Positions 45,885 through 55,575 of a stretch of 64,000 bases of DNA are shown here, in pieces. Origin of the DNA: Actinacidiphila acididurans (lineage in GTDB: Bacteria > Actinomycetota > Actinomycetes > Streptomycetales > Streptomycetaceae); contig NZ_JADKYB010000023.1 in assembly GCF_016918855.1 (NCBI RefSeq), positions 62,001 through 126,000 on the forward strand, given 5' to 3'. The position numbers and the translations under genes were made by a program. Positions within the stretch are counted from its first letter, which is position 1, and the number at the start of each line of letters is the position of its first letter. The notes under the pieces are model-generated. The model saw only the letters and a program-made list of their open reading frames with translations. It ran no database searches and was not told where the DNA came from.

Positions 45885-46904
45885 ATGAAGGCCATCATCT
45901 ACCGCGACAACGGCGGCCCCGACGTTCTCCAGTTCGTCGACCGTGACCTGCCCGCGCCCGGCCCCGGCGAGGTTCGCGTCCGGATCGCCGTGTCCGGTGT
46001 CAACCCGACCGACTGGCAGGCCCGCTCCGGCGCCGGCCACCCCAAGCACTTCCTTGAGGTCACCCCGCACCTCGACGGCGCCGGCACGATCGACGCCGTC
46101 GGTGAGGGTGTCGACGTGAGCCGGGTCGGTCAGCGGGTCTGGCTGTTCATGGCCGCCGCCGGGCGGCCCACCGGCACCGCCGCCGAGTTCAGCGTCGTAC
46201 CCGCCGAACAGGCCGTGCCGCTGCCCGACGACGCCGGTTTCGACGTCGGCGCCTCACTCGGCGTCCCCGCGCTCACCGCGCACCGCGCGCTCACCGTCGC
46301 CGAGGACGGACCGAGCCGACTGCGACCCGGGGCGCTCGACGGCAAGGTGGTGCTCGCCGCGGGCGGGGCCGGGGTGGTCGGGCACGCGGTGATCCAGCTC
46401 GCCCGCTGGGCCGGCGCCACCGTGATCAGCACGGTCAGTGGCCCGGAGAAGGCCGGGCTGGCCACCGCTGCCGGAGCCCACCACGTGATCAACTACCGCG
46501 AGGGCGACCCGGCCGCCGACATCCGCAAGGTCGCCCCGGACGGCGTCGACATCGTCGCCGAGGTGGCACTCGGCGCGAACCTCGCACTGGACCTGGCCGT
46601 ACTGCGGACGCGCGGCACGATCTCGACGTACGCCAACGACGGCGGCAAACCGGTCGAACTGAACGTACTGCAGAACATGGTGCTCAACGCACGCTTCCAG
46701 TTCCTGATCCTCTACTTCGCCGGCCCGCAGGCACGCGCCGCGGCCGCCCAGGACGTCGCCGCCGCGGTCCACGACGGCGCCCTGCCGGTCGGCGAGGAGC
46801 ACGGCCTGCCGCTGGTCCGCTTTCCGCTCGACCGCACCGCCGACGCGCACCGAGCCGTCGAGAGCGGCACGGTCGGCAAGGTCCTGGTGGACGTCACGTC
46901 CTGA
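45885..46904 (+). CDS. NADPH:quinone reductase-like zinc-independent MDR alcohol dehydrogenase
   Basis: 339 residues. GroES-like N-domain (VSGVNPTDWQARSG), then the Rossmann motif AAGGAGVVGHAVIQLARWAGATV (about 155-180) and YFAGPQARAAAAQ near the end. The zinc-binding Cys/His sets of alcohol dehydrogenases are absent, placing it with quinone oxidoreductases, which reduce quinones or alpha,beta-unsaturated carbonyls. AAGGACGGATC precedes the ATG. Third gene of the TetR operon; an inducible defence against reactive carbonyls is plausible. Confidence 0.88.
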   Translation: MKAIIYRDNGGPDVLQFVDRDLPAPGPGEVRVRIAVSGVNPTDWQARSGAGHPKHFLEVTPHLDGAGTIDAVGEGVDVSRVGQRVWLFMAAAGRPTGTAAEFSVVPAEQAVPLPDDAGFDVGASLGVPALTAHRALTVAEDGPSRLRPGALDGKVVLAAGGAGVVGHAVIQLARWAGATVISTVSGPEKAGLATAAGAHHVINYREGDPAADIRKVAPDGVDIVAEVALGANLALDLAVLRTRGTISTYANDGGKPVELNVLQNMVLNARFQFLILYFAGPQARAAAAQDVAAAVHDGALPVGEEHGLPLVRFPLDRTADAHRAVESGTVGKVLVDVTS

Positions 46905-46923
46905 CGGCCGGCCGCCCCCCCGC

Positions 46924-47775
46924 TCAGGCGGGCGCGTCCATGTGCTGGAGGCCGATGACCTTGAGGAGTTGGAGGTTGCGGTAGGCGTCGGAGCCCGGCT
47001 CGGCGGTGAAGAGGATCACTTGCTGGTCGCGGTCCGGGACTGTGAGGATGTCGAAGTCCAGCTCGATCGGACCCACCTGCGGATGCCGGAAGACCTGCCG
47101 GGCATGGTGGTCGATGAGGAGTTCGTGGGAATCCCAGAGCCGGGCGAAGTCCGCGCTGCCGGCGAGCAGTTCCGCGATGAGGGACCGAAGCTCGGCGCTG
47201 TCCGGGTAGCGCGTGGTGGCCACGCGCAGATAGCTGACGGCGCTGGTCACGAAGCGCCGGTAGTCGGTGATCCCGTACGTGGCGCGGTCCCGGTCCGGGG
47301 ACAGGAAGACGCGGCGCAGGACATTGCGGTCCGCCGCCCGCAGCGCCGAGAAGTCCTCGAACAGGGCTGCGGCCAGTGGATTCCAGGCGAGCACCTGGCA
47401 GATGTTGTCCACCACCAGCGCGGGGGTGTCGCCCAGACGGTCCAGCAGGGCGGCGGTGGAGGGAGCGACCACACGGGAAGGCAGCCGGTCCGGATCGTGC
47501 TCCAGCTCGCCGGCCAGCGAGAAGAGGTGGGCCCGCTCCAGATCGGACAGGCGCAGCGCACGCGCGATGCCCTGGAGCACCGCGCGCGACGGGTGCCGCC
47601 CGCGGGCCTGCTCCAGGCGGCTGTAGTGGTCCGTGGAGATGTGGGCGAGCTGGGCTACCTCCTCGCGCCGCAGACCCGGTGTGCGGCGCCGCGACCCCCG
47701 CGGCAGACCCACGTCCTGCGGCCGGATCTGCTCTCTCCTCGTACGCAGAAAGGCCGCGAGCGCCTGATTGTCCAT
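46924..47775 (-). CDS. XRE-family regulator with MmyB-like C-terminal domain
   Basis: 283 residues. N-terminal HTH (about 30-75) with PGLRREEVAQLAHISTDHYSRLEQARGRHPS, the strong signature of the MmyB-like group. The C-terminal 180 residues are the PAS-like MmyB ligand-binding domain (LVVDNICQVLAWNPLAAALF; SYLRVATTRYPDSAELRSLIAEL; RHPQVGPIELDFDIL). Such regulators commonly control a divergent oxidoreductase and bind fatty-acid-like ligands in known structures. Divergent from an NAD-dependent epimerase-like gene. Confidence 0.88.
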   Translation of the reverse strand: MDNQALAAFLRTRREQIRPQDVGLPRGSRRRTPGLRREEVAQLAHISTDHYSRLEQARGRHPSRAVLQGIARALRLSDLERAHLFSLAGELEHDPDRLPSRVVAPSTAALLDRLGDTPALVVDNICQVLAWNPLAAALFEDFSALRAADRNVLRRVFLSPDRDRATYGITDYRRFVTSAVSYLRVATTRYPDSAELRSLIAELLAGSADFARLWDSHELLIDHHARQVFRHPQVGPIELDFDILTVPDRDQQVILFTAEPGSDAYRNLQLLKVIGLQHMDAPA

Positions 47776-47902
47776 GACTCCACGCTACGGCCCCGCCGCG
47801 CCGCGGACCGCGCCCAGCCATGGACCGGGAGTCCCTGGACGAGCTCCCGCCGCGCGGGGACGCTGATCCATGGCGGCCCGGCAACCGGCGGCCGCAGTCG
47901 AC

Positions 47903-47934
47903 GACCAAGCGACCAAGCGACCAAGCGAACCAAG
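47903..47934. repeat. Tandem GACCAAGC octamer
   Basis: Three exact copies of GACCAAGC (47903-47926) and a variant fourth, GAACCAAG, just before the ribosome site of the epimerase gene. Slippage here would alter the leader length between promoter and start. Confidence 0.6.
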
Positions 47935-47943
47935 GACATCACC

Positions 47944-48837
47944 ATGCGGATCTTTCTGACCGGCGCAAGCGGCTACCTCGGCGGGGTGCTCACCGAGCAC
48001 CTGATCGCGTCGGGCCACCAGGTCAGCGCCCTGGCCCGGTCCGACGCCGCGCGCGACCGCGTGACGAAGCTGGGCGCGCGGGCGGTGGCGGGAAGCCTGG
48101 CGGACACGGAAACGCTGCGCCTGGCGGCCGCGGAAGCCGACGCCGTCGTTCACACGGCGGTCGACTTCACCGATCCCGGCATGCGCCGGGTGGAGCAGCC
48201 CGCGCTGGGGGCCATGCTCACCGGCATGAAGCCGGGGAATCCGTTCGTCTACACCAGCACGGGTCTGGTCTACCCCGACGGGCACGGCCTGACCGCCGAC
48301 GAGGACACCCCCGTGGAACCGGAGGACTCGCCCCAGCCGTACAAGGTGCTGGGCGAGCGGCAGGTACTGGCCGCGCAGGGCCCGGCGGTGACCGTGATCC
48401 GGGCCGCGCTGATCTACGGACGCGGCGGCTCCGGACTGCTCCAGGGCATGATCGCGAACGCACGGCAGCACGGTGTCGCCACGTACATCGCGGACGGCCG
48501 CAACGAGTGGAGCTCGGTGCATGTCGATGACCTGGCCAGGCTGTACGTTGCCGCGCTGACCCGGGCCGAGCACCGGCTCGTCGTCAACGCGGCGTCCCGG
48601 CACCGTACCTCCATGCGGGAGATCTCCGAGGCAGTGGCCCACATCACCGGCACCCGCGCGCAATCGATCACCTTGGAACAGGCCCAGCGGACGATCGGCC
48701 CCTTCGCCGACGTCCTCACCCGCTCCTCGCCGATGGACCCCTCCCGCGCCGAACGGCTGCTGAGCTGGCACCCGGCCGAGCCCCCTCTCCTCGACGAACT
48801 GCGCACCCGCTCCTACGCGTCCGCCACCCCCGCCTGA
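47944..48837 (+). CDS. NAD-dependent epimerase/dehydratase (extended SDR)
   Basis: 297 residues. NAD motif TGASGYLGGVL (GxxGxxG, 7-17), the active-site YTSTGLVY...YKVLGERQ (a Y-xxx-K with Lys in YKVLGER) and AALIYGRGGSG. The C-terminal half is a substrate domain typical of atypical extended SDRs. ATG 47944 has AAGGAC upstream. The regulator is the divergent MmyB-like gene. Substrate unknown. Confidence 0.87.
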   Translation: MRIFLTGASGYLGGVLTEHLIASGHQVSALARSDAARDRVTKLGARAVAGSLADTETLRLAAAEADAVVHTAVDFTDPGMRRVEQPALGAMLTGMKPGNPFVYTSTGLVYPDGHGLTADEDTPVEPEDSPQPYKVLGERQVLAAQGPAVTVIRAALIYGRGGSGLLQGMIANARQHGVATYIADGRNEWSSVHVDDLARLYVAALTRAEHRLVVNAASRHRTSMREISEAVAHITGTRAQSITLEQAQRTIGPFADVLTRSSPMDPSRAERLLSWHPAEPPLLDELRTRSYASATPA

Positions 48838-48917
48838 CCCGCCCCCTCCTCGAAGCTCCGCCGGGCAGGCCCCTAGGCTCCCGACGTGGGCAGCGGCTCA
48901 ACCGGGAGGGGTGCGCG

Positions 48918-50806
48918 ATGGGGACCGTCACCGAAGAGGGACGGGGCGCGTCGTACGACATCGCTTCGGCCGAAGCCGCGGTCGTCGCAGGTCTCGACCC
49001 GGCCGGGCAGGAGGTGGTGCACGAGCTGTACCGGACCGTGTCGTTGCTCTCGCCGCCCCCGGCCGACGCCTGGCGTGGCATCGCCGACATCCCCGCCTAC
49101 GCCGCGTTCGCCCGCCGGGCGCTGGAGGCCGCGGCCGACCGGGCCGACGCCATTCGGGACGGGGACATCCCGTACCGGGCGGACAAGGCGTTCACGGCGC
49201 AGGAGGTCGTCACGCTCGGACACGCCGCGCGGGTGGCGCTGCTGCGCGACGAGCCGTGGCTGCCGCGGCTGTTCGACCGGCTGCTGCCCGGCGTCGCGCT
49301 CGCCCCGACCGCCGCGCGGACGCTGCCGTCGCAGGCGCTGCTGTTCGCGATCATCCGTGCCGGGCAGGACTTCCCGACCCCCGAGCTGGTGACCGCGATA
49401 CGCACCGTGCGGTCGGTCGTCCGGCACGCCGGGGTGCCCAAGCAGATCGACCGGATGCTGAAGAGGGTCGAGGCGGCACTGGGCGAACGGACGGATGTGG
49501 CGCTGCGGATGCCGGCGCTCGGATTCGGTGCCGACGGCGTCCTGCGCACGGCGGTGGGCGAGTACGCGGCCGTCGTCACGGTCACCGAGGCTGCCGCGCT
49601 GACCTGGGAGAAGGACGGCCGTCCGCTGCGGAGCCTCCCCGCAGCGGTCCGCCGCGACCACGCAGATGCGGTCAGGGAACTGCGCGGCCTGGTCAAACGG
49701 GTCGACGTACAGCTCGGCACGCTCGCCCGGGCGCTGGAGGGCGGCTGCACCACCGACGCCGTTCACCCGTACGGATGGTGGCGCACCGAACTGGCCGCGC
49801 ATCCGCTCGCGCGGGCGGTCGTACGCCGGCTGATCTGGGAGATCGAGGTCACCCCCGGCCGGTGGCAGGCCGTCCTTCCGGCGGCCGGGGAGCTGCCCGA
49901 CGCCGCCGCCGACGCCGCGGTACGGCTGTGGCACCCGATCCGTTCCGACCCCGGCACCGTACGGCAGTGGCGGGACCTGCTCACCGAACAGCGGATCCAG
50001 CAGCCGTTCAAGCAGGCGTTCCGCGAGATCTACCTGCTCACCGCCGCCGAGGAGGAGACGGGCCGCTACTCCAACCGGTTCGCGGCGCACATCGTCCACT
50101 ACCGCCGGATGTTCGCCCTCTTCCGGGCCCGGGGATGGCAGAGCAGCCTGCTCGGCCCCTGGGACGGCGGCACCGACGACACTGCGGTGCGCACGTTGGC
50201 GGCGGGGGCATGGCAGATCCGCTTCTCCCACTCCCTGGCCGACTGGACGGGTGAAGGCGAACTGGCCACGACCGACCAGGTCCGCTTCGCCCGCCGGGTG
50301 GACGGAGCCTGGCAGGTGACGCCACTCACCGACGTGCCACCGCTGGTGTTCAGCGAGGCGATGCGGGACGTCGACCTGTTCGTGGGCGTGACCTCGATCG
50401 CGGCCGACCCGGACTGACGGACGGCGGCGAGGACCGTACCGCCGTGTACTGGCGGCAGGCCACCTTCGGTGAACTGGAACAGAGCGCGCAGGTGCGCCGG
50501 GAGGCGCTGGAACGGATCCTGCCGCGGCTGCGGATCGCCGACCGGTGCGCACTGGAAGGCCGGTTCCTCGTGGTCCGGGGTGACTTGCGCACGTACCGGA
50601 TCCACCTGGGGTCGGCGAACATCCTCATGGAGCCGGACGACGCGTACCTGTGCATCGTGCAATCGCGCCGCGCGGGCGAGGGCAAGGTGTTCCTGCCCTT
50701 CGAGGACGACCGGCTCTCGCTGATCCTCAGCAAGGCGTTCCTGCTCGCCGCCGACACCGAGATCACCGATCCGAGCATCCGCGCACAGATCGAGCGGAGT
50801 GCCTGA
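48918..50806 (+). pseudogene. DUF4132 domain protein, split by a frameshift
   Basis: The first frame (48918-50417) gives 499 residues ending DVDLFVGVTSIAADPD. The rest of the family continues in the -1 frame: PGLTDGGEDRTAVYW, then GELEQSAQVRREALERILPRLRIADRCALEGRFLVVRGDLRTYRIHLGSANILMEPDDAYLCIV, the conserved DUF4132 C-terminus, to 50806. Together they make a normal DUF4132 domain. The shift lies at GACCCGGACTGA (50406-50417), where one base is missing. Alternatives are a sequencing indel, programmed slippage, or separate translation of the second part from GTG 50444. DUF4132 proteins resemble MolR; their function is unclear. Confidence 0.75.
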
Positions 50807-50819
50807 CGGCCACCGCGAC

Positions 50820-52010
50820 CTACGGGTCCGCGAGGAGGTTGCCCGGCACGGTGCCTGCCCGCACTCCCTGGTGCGCCGCGGCGGGTTCGGGCAGCACGCG
50901 GAACAGCAGCCAGCACAGGGCCGGCATCGCGATCAGCGGTGCCAGGGCGGTCCGCAGTGACGTCGCGTCGGCCAGGGCGCCGATGACGGGGCTGATCAGG
51001 CCGCCGACGCTGACGGCCAGACCGAGCGTGATCCCGCTGGCGGTGCCGACCCGCGAGGGCAGGTAGTCCTGGCCGAGGGTGACCTGCAGCGAAAAGGGGA
51101 CGTACAGGCCGGCCGACGTCAGCGCCACGAACAGGTACAGGGCCGGGCCCGGCACGAACACCAGACCGGCGACCGCCCCGATCGAGAGGAAGTACGCCCG
51201 GCGGGCGACCGCGACCCGCCCCCAGCGGCCGGCCAGCGTGCCGCCCAGCACGGAGCCGACCGCTCCGCCGAGGTAGAGCACGAACAGCGCCGCGGCGCCC
51301 GCCACGGTGCTGTCGCCCATGCGCTGCTCGGCGTACAGCGAGACGAAGGCGCTCAGCCCCATGAAGACGATCGAGCGGCAGGCGACGGCCAGCGAGAGCT
51401 TCACGAACGACACCTTGTCGTCCTCCCCGGAAGGCGCCGCCGCGGTGCCCCCGGCGGGCCGCCCCCGCTCCAGAGCGCGCAGCACCGGCAGGCACAGCGC
51501 GCTGCCCGCGAGTGCCGGCAGCACCAGCAGCGGCGTCAGGCGCAGTCCTCCGGCCCCCACCACCGCCCCGACCATGAGCGGTGCCAGGGCGAAGCCGATG
51601 TTGCCGCCGGTCGAGAACCAGCCCATGGCACTGTGGCTGCCGCCACTGGCGATCCGGGCGACCCGTGCGGACTCGGGGTGATACGCGGCCACGCCGGCCC
51701 CGGTGATCGCCACGAACAGCAGGAGAAGACCGTACGAGCCGCTCACTCCGCTCAGGGCGATGCCCACACCGCCCAGCAGCGTGCTGACCGGCAGCAGCCA
51801 GGGCATCGCCCAGCGGTCGGTCAGGACACCGAACACCGGCTGCACCACCGATGACAGCAGGGAGGCGGCCAGCACCACGCCGGAGACGGCGGCGTAGCTG
51901 TAGGCGCGCTCAGCGGTGAAGAACGGGACCAGAGACGCCACCGCGCCCTGGTAGACGTCGACGCAGGCGTGCCCGACGGACAGCAAAGTGATCGAGGTGT
52001 TCCTTCGCAC
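50820..52010 (-). CDS. MFS transporter, fosmidomycin-resistance (Fsr)-like
   Basis: 396 residues, 12 hydrophobic helices. It opens SVGHACVDVYQGAVASLVPFF, with the LSVGHA...D pattern of the Fsr group, carries GVLTDRWAMP after helix 2, and AAYHPESARVARIASGGSHSAMGWFSTGGNIGFALAP in helices 4-5, the most diagnostic Fsr signature. GTG 52010 is used; sequence beyond it is not hydrophobic. Divergent from an AraC regulator, an arrangement typical of AraC-controlled efflux. Export of a phosphonate-like or other small compound is possible. Confidence 0.85.
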   Translation of the reverse strand: MRRNTSITLLSVGHACVDVYQGAVASLVPFFTAERAYSYAAVSGVVLAASLLSSVVQPVFGVLTDRWAMPWLLPVSTLLGGVGIALSGVSGSYGLLLLFVAITGAGVAAYHPESARVARIASGGSHSAMGWFSTGGNIGFALAPLMVGAVVGAGGLRLTPLLVLPALAGSALCLPVLRALERGRPAGGTAAAPSGEDDKVSFVKLSLAVACRSIVFMGLSAFVSLYAEQRMGDSTVAGAAALFVLYLGGAVGSVLGGTLAGRWGRVAVARRAYFLSIGAVAGLVFVPGPALYLFVALTSAGLYVPFSLQVTLGQDYLPSRVGTASGITLGLAVSVGGLISPVIGALADATSLRTALAPLIAMPALCWLLFRVLPEPAAAHQGVRAGTVPGNLLADP

Positions 52011-52064
52011 CCCGCCATGGTCCGAAGCCGCCCCGGTGTCGCGCTTCCGATAAACTGCCGGACG

Positions 52065-52808
52065 ATGCCGAATATCCGCCATATGCCGGTCGCCCCCACG
52101 CGCACTCAGCTGCTGGCGTCCGGCGGCGCGATCGACGCCCACCGGCACGACGACCACCAGATCGTCTACGCCGGCCGGGGCGTGGTGGCCGTCACCACCG
52201 GCGCGGGTTCCTGGATCGCCCCGGCGACCCGCGCCATCTGGGTGCCGGCCGGCACCGTCCACGCCCACCAGGCCCACGGGGACCTCGAACTGCACCTGGT
52301 GGGGCTGCCCGCGACCGACAACCCGATCGGCCTGGACGCCCCGACCGTGGTCGCCGTGCGCCCGCTGCTGCGGGAACTGATCATCGCCTGCACCCACACC
52401 CCCGACGACGACAGCCCGGAACGCTCCCGGTTGCGGGCGGTGCTGCTCGACCAGTTGCGGGCCTCCCCGCGGCAGCCGCTGTACGTGCCCACGCCCGTCT
52501 CGCCCCTGCTGCGCGCGGTGTGCGAGATCCTTCAGGCCGATCCGGCCGACGGCCGCACCCTCGCCGAGCTGGGCCGCCAGGTGGGCGCGAGCGACCGTAC
52601 CCTGTCCCGTCTGTTCCGCGCCGACCTCGGCATGACCTTTCCCCAGTGGCGCACCCAATTGCGGCTTCAGCACGCACTGGTCCTGCTGGCCGGGAAGGAA
52701 ACGGTGACGGCCGTGGCCCATCGCTGCGGCTGGTCGTCGGCCAGCGCGTTCATCGACGTCTTCCGCCGTACCTTCGGCCACACACCGGGCTCGCACCCGG
52801 CCGGCTGA
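52065..52808 (+). CDS. AraC family transcriptional regulator (cupin sensor)
   Basis: 247 residues. The N-terminal cupin-like half (residues 15-80) has AHRHDDHQIVYAGRGVVAV; the C-terminal double HTH (about 155-245) has TLAELGRQVGASDRTLSRLFRADLGMTFPQWRTQLRL and GWSSASAFIDVFRRTFGHTPG, the classical AraC/XylS signature. ATG 52065 has no ribosome site and may be leaderless. It is divergent from the Fsr-like MFS gene with 54 bp between starts, so both promoters overlap. Confidence 0.9.
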   Translation: MPNIRHMPVAPTRTQLLASGGAIDAHRHDDHQIVYAGRGVVAVTTGAGSWIAPATRAIWVPAGTVHAHQAHGDLELHLVGLPATDNPIGLDAPTVVAVRPLLRELIIACTHTPDDDSPERSRLRAVLLDQLRASPRQPLYVPTPVSPLLRAVCEILQADPADGRTLAELGRQVGASDRTLSRLFRADLGMTFPQWRTQLRLQHALVLLAGKETVTAVAHRCGWSSASAFIDVFRRTFGHTPGSHPAG

Positions 52809-52821
52809 CCGACCCTCGGGG

Positions 52822-53199
52822 TCAGCCGGTCCTGGCGATCTTGGCGACGGTCAGCAGTGTGGCGGCGTCCTCGAGGGCTTCGATGCTGTGGCGCGCGGGC
52901 GGTACGAGGAGGAGGTCGCCGGCCATGGCCTCCCATGCCTCGTCGCCGCTGTGCAGCCGGACGCGGCCGCGCAGTACGAGGACGGTGGCCTCGCCGGGGT
53001 TCTCGTGTTCGGCCAGGGTGGTGCCGGCGCGCAGGGCGATGAGGGTCTGGCGCAAGACGTGTTCGTGGCCGCCGTGGACGGTTTCCGCGCTGCGGCCGGT
53101 GGGGGAGGCGGTGGCCCGTTTCAGGTGTTCGCGGGCGAGGGCGTCGAGGGAGAGCTTCTGCATGGGCGGGTGTGCCGTTTCTGTGTCAGTGGCGGACAC
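52822..53199 (-). CDS. Cupin domain protein
   Basis: 125 residues (GTG 53199) or 113 (ATG 53163). Single cupin barrel with TTLAEHENPGEATVLVLRGRVRLHSGDE and MAGDLLLVPPARHSIEALEDA; the glutamate/histidine metal set is partly conserved (EH, E, H). Such small cupins often sense or bind small molecules; no substrate can be inferred. Next to a DUF488 gene on the same strand. Confidence 0.8.
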   Translation of the reverse strand: MSATDTETAHPPMQKLSLDALAREHLKRATASPTGRSAETVHGGHEHVLRQTLIALRAGTTLAEHENPGEATVLVLRGRVRLHSGDEAWEAMAGDLLLVPPARHSIEALEDAATLLTVAKIARTG

Positions 53200-53235
53200 C
53201 TGTACGGCGCCGGCGGGTCTCGACGGGTGTTTCCG

Positions 53236-53607
53236 TCACCGCTGCCTGCGGGGCTTGGCCAGCCACTCGGCGAGGACGGCGACCTGGCTGCGGTCCACAT
53301 CCTTGGTGGCGGTCAGCAGCATGAGCTTGTCGTGCGCGGCCAGGTCACGGAGCCGGCCGGCGGCCTCGCGGTGGTCGGCGTCGCGCAGCTCGGCCAGGTA
53401 GCGGCGGCGGAACTCGGTGAAGCGGCTGGATTCGTGGCCGTACCACTTGCGCAGTTCGGTCGACGGGGCGACATCACGCAGCCACTCGTCCACGTGCGCG
53501 TCCTCCTTGCGCATGCCCCGCGGCCAGACCCGGTCGACGAGCACGCGCCTGCCCTCGCGCGGGGCGGTCTCCTCGTAGACTCGGCGGAAAGCGATCTGTC
53601 CGGCCAT
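53236..53607 (-). CDS. DUF488 family protein
   Basis: 123 residues. The block RVYEETAPREGRRVLVDRVWPRGMRKEDAHVDEWLRDVAPSTELRKWYGHE is the DUF488 signature; KLMLLTATKDVDRSQVAVLAEWL closes the fold. Function is not established in bacteria. ATG 53607 with AAGGG 9 nt upstream is chosen over the longer open frame. Confidence 0.85.
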   Translation of the reverse strand: MAGQIAFRRVYEETAPREGRRVLVDRVWPRGMRKEDAHVDEWLRDVAPSTELRKWYGHESSRFTEFRRRYLAELRDADHREAAGRLRDLAAHDKLMLLTATKDVDRSQVAVLAEWLAKPRRQR

Positions 53608-53700
53608 GACGACGCCCTTCCCGATCGGTCGGCCGCCCCGGCCCTGAGCGGGTGGACAGCTCCGTACCCTGATGCGGGGCGGATGGTCCCGACTCGGCCA

Positions 53701-53740
53701 TTTTATCGGGTTCATCCGGGTTCATCCGGGTTTCGTCGGG
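53701..53740. repeat. Degenerate decamer repeat
   Basis: Four 10-bp units in tandem, the middle two exact (TTCATCCGGG twice) and the outer two variants (TTTTATCGGG, TTTCGTCGGG). It lies between the divergent DUF488 and glycosylase genes and may be promoter-linked. Confidence 0.5.
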
Positions 53741-53863
53741 GCCGGGCCATGCGGAGCCGCACGCATCGCGCGGGGTGGGTCACCGCAGGCGCGCGGCACG
53801 GTGCGGGCGGCGATGTGCCGTACGGAGATACGAAGCACGGATCGTACGGATAAGGAGCGCGGT

Positions 53864-54658
53864 GTGCCCGGCAGAGATCCCTCACCCGCGTCACACGAAT
53901 TTCCCGCGCGGACGGCTCCGCGGATGGCCTCGCCGGGCGAACTCGACAGGGCAGTGGCCGACTGCCGCGCCTGCCCGCGCCTGGTGGCCTGGCGGGAGGA
54001 GGCCGCGCGGGTCAAGCGCAGGGCGTTCCGGGACTGGGAGTACTGGGCGCGTCCGGTGCCCGGTTTCGGCCCTGCGGACGCGCCACTGGTGATCGTCGGC
54101 CTGGCCCCGGCCGCGCACGGCGGGAACCGCACCGGGCGCGCCTTCACCGGCGATCCGTCCGGCGACGCGATGTACGCGGCCCTGTACGAGATCGGCCTGG
54201 CCTCCCGGCCCACCGCCATCCACCGGGACGACGGGCTGGAGCTGTACGGGGTGCGGATCACCATGCCGGTGCACTGCGCCCCGCCCGACAACCGGCCCAC
54301 CACCGAGGAGCGGGACACCTGCCGGCCGTGGCTCGCGCGCGAACTGGACCTGCTGCGGCCCACCCTCCGCGCGATCGTGGTGCTCGGCGCGTTCGCCTGG
54401 CAGGCGCTGCTGCCGGTGCTCGCCTCCGCCGGATGGCAGGTGCCCCGGCCGCGCCCGGTCTTCGGCCACGCAGCCGAGGTCGTACTCCCCGATCCCGCCG
54501 GCGGATCGCCGCTGCACCTGGTCGGCAGCTACCACCCGAGCCAGCGCAACATGTCCACCCGCACCCTGACCCCCGCCATGCTCCGCGACGCACTGCGCCG
54601 CGGAGCCGACCTCGCCGGGCTCCCGACCCGCCTCCGCCACGACGGACCGGACAGCTGA
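53864..54658 (+). CDS. Uracil-DNA glycosylase, UdgB (family 5)-like
   Basis: 264 residues. Four-cysteine iron-sulfur type: DCRACPRLVAW near the N-terminus, then the catalytic-site motif VIVGLAPAAHGGNRTGRAFTGDPSGD. In family 5 the usual Asp/Glu of family 4 (GxGP.GxxEDxxG) is absent and Ala is present, as here. The C-terminal GSYHPSQRNMSTRTLT carries the family His loop. It removes uracil and deaminated bases from DNA, matching the needs of a GC-rich genome. GTG 53864 with AAGGAG upstream. Confidence 0.88.
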   Translation: MPGRDPSPASHEFPARTAPRMASPGELDRAVADCRACPRLVAWREEAARVKRRAFRDWEYWARPVPGFGPADAPLVIVGLAPAAHGGNRTGRAFTGDPSGDAMYAALYEIGLASRPTAIHRDDGLELYGVRITMPVHCAPPDNRPTTEERDTCRPWLARELDLLRPTLRAIVVLGAFAWQALLPVLASAGWQVPRPRPVFGHAAEVVLPDPAGGSPLHLVGSYHPSQRNMSTRTLTPAMLRDALRRGADLAGLPTRLRHDGPDS

Positions 54659-54691
54659 CCCGGGCCGCCGTGGGCAGGGCCACCCGTAGGC

Positions 54692-55438
54692 CTACCGCTG
54701 CCGCGCGAGCCAGTCGGTGAACCGGGTCTCCCCGATGTGCGCGTTTGGACCGGGCAGGAGCGTGGACTCCGTCACCTCGATACCCCAGTACAGGCCGTGC
54801 GGATCCGTGACGACGGTGCGGGGGTCGTTCTGAGCGGCGAGCCGCAGACGGACGAGTTCCTCGTACGGGAACGCGTCGGGGCCGGCCACCTCCACCACGC
54901 CGTTCACCGGCGTGCCGACCGCGGTGCGGGCGACGGCCGCGGCCACGTCGTCCGAGTGGACCGGCTGGAGCTTGATCGGTGCCAGGCGCACCGTGTCCCC
55001 CTCGGTCGCCGTGTCCGCGAGCGTCTTGACGAACTCGAAGAACTGCGTCGCGTGGACGATCGAGTACGGGCTTCCCGCCTCCTTGATCAGCTCTTCCTGG
55101 GCCAGCTTGGCCCGGAAGTACCCGCTCTGCTGGAGGCGGTCCGTGCCGACGACCGACAGCGCCACATGGTGTGTCACGCCGGCCTCCGCCTCGGCCTTGA
55201 GGAGGTTGGCGGTCGAGGTACGGAAGAAGCTCATGGCGTCGTCGTCCGCGAACGACGGCGAGTTGGACACGTCGATCACGACCGACGCGCCCTGGAGGAC
55301 CTCGGCCAGACCCTCGCCCGTCACGGTGTTGACGCCGGTGTTGGGGGAGGCCGGAACCGCCTCGTGCCCGTCCGCCTTGAGCTTCTCGACCACCTTCGAC
55401 CCGATGAGCCCGGTGCCGCCGATCACTACGACCTTCAT
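54692..55438 (-). CDS. NmrA-like NAD(P)-binding SDR family protein
   Basis: 248 residues. NAD(P) motif VVVIGGTGLIGSKVVEKL (GGTGxxG), DVSNSPSF, HHVALSVVGTDRL and the YFRAKLAQEELIKEAG stretch with YxxxK-like spacing. This atypical SDR class senses or uses NADP and includes NmrA, HSCARG and reductases. It is convergent with the glycosylase gene (33 bp between stops). ATG 55438 has GAGAGGA upstream. Confidence 0.88.
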   Translation of the reverse strand: MKVVVIGGTGLIGSKVVEKLKADGHEAVPASPNTGVNTVTGEGLAEVLQGASVVIDVSNSPSFADDDAMSFFRTSTANLLKAEAEAGVTHHVALSVVGTDRLQQSGYFRAKLAQEELIKEAGSPYSIVHATQFFEFVKTLADTATEGDTVRLAPIKLQPVHSDDVAAAVARTAVGTPVNGVVEVAGPDAFPYEELVRLRLAAQNDPRTVVTDPHGLYWGIEVTESTLLPGPNAHIGETRFTDWLARQR

Positions 55439-55575
55439 GATGGAGTCCTCTCAGTGGTGCTCATGTTTCTCTGCACTACCAGGGACCGGGTGCTGGAGCT
55501 GTTTGTGACAGGCGCCCACACGGCAAACCACTGAATGAGCGGAGCGGGGTCGGGGGCAGGGGATCCCTTTGGCCG

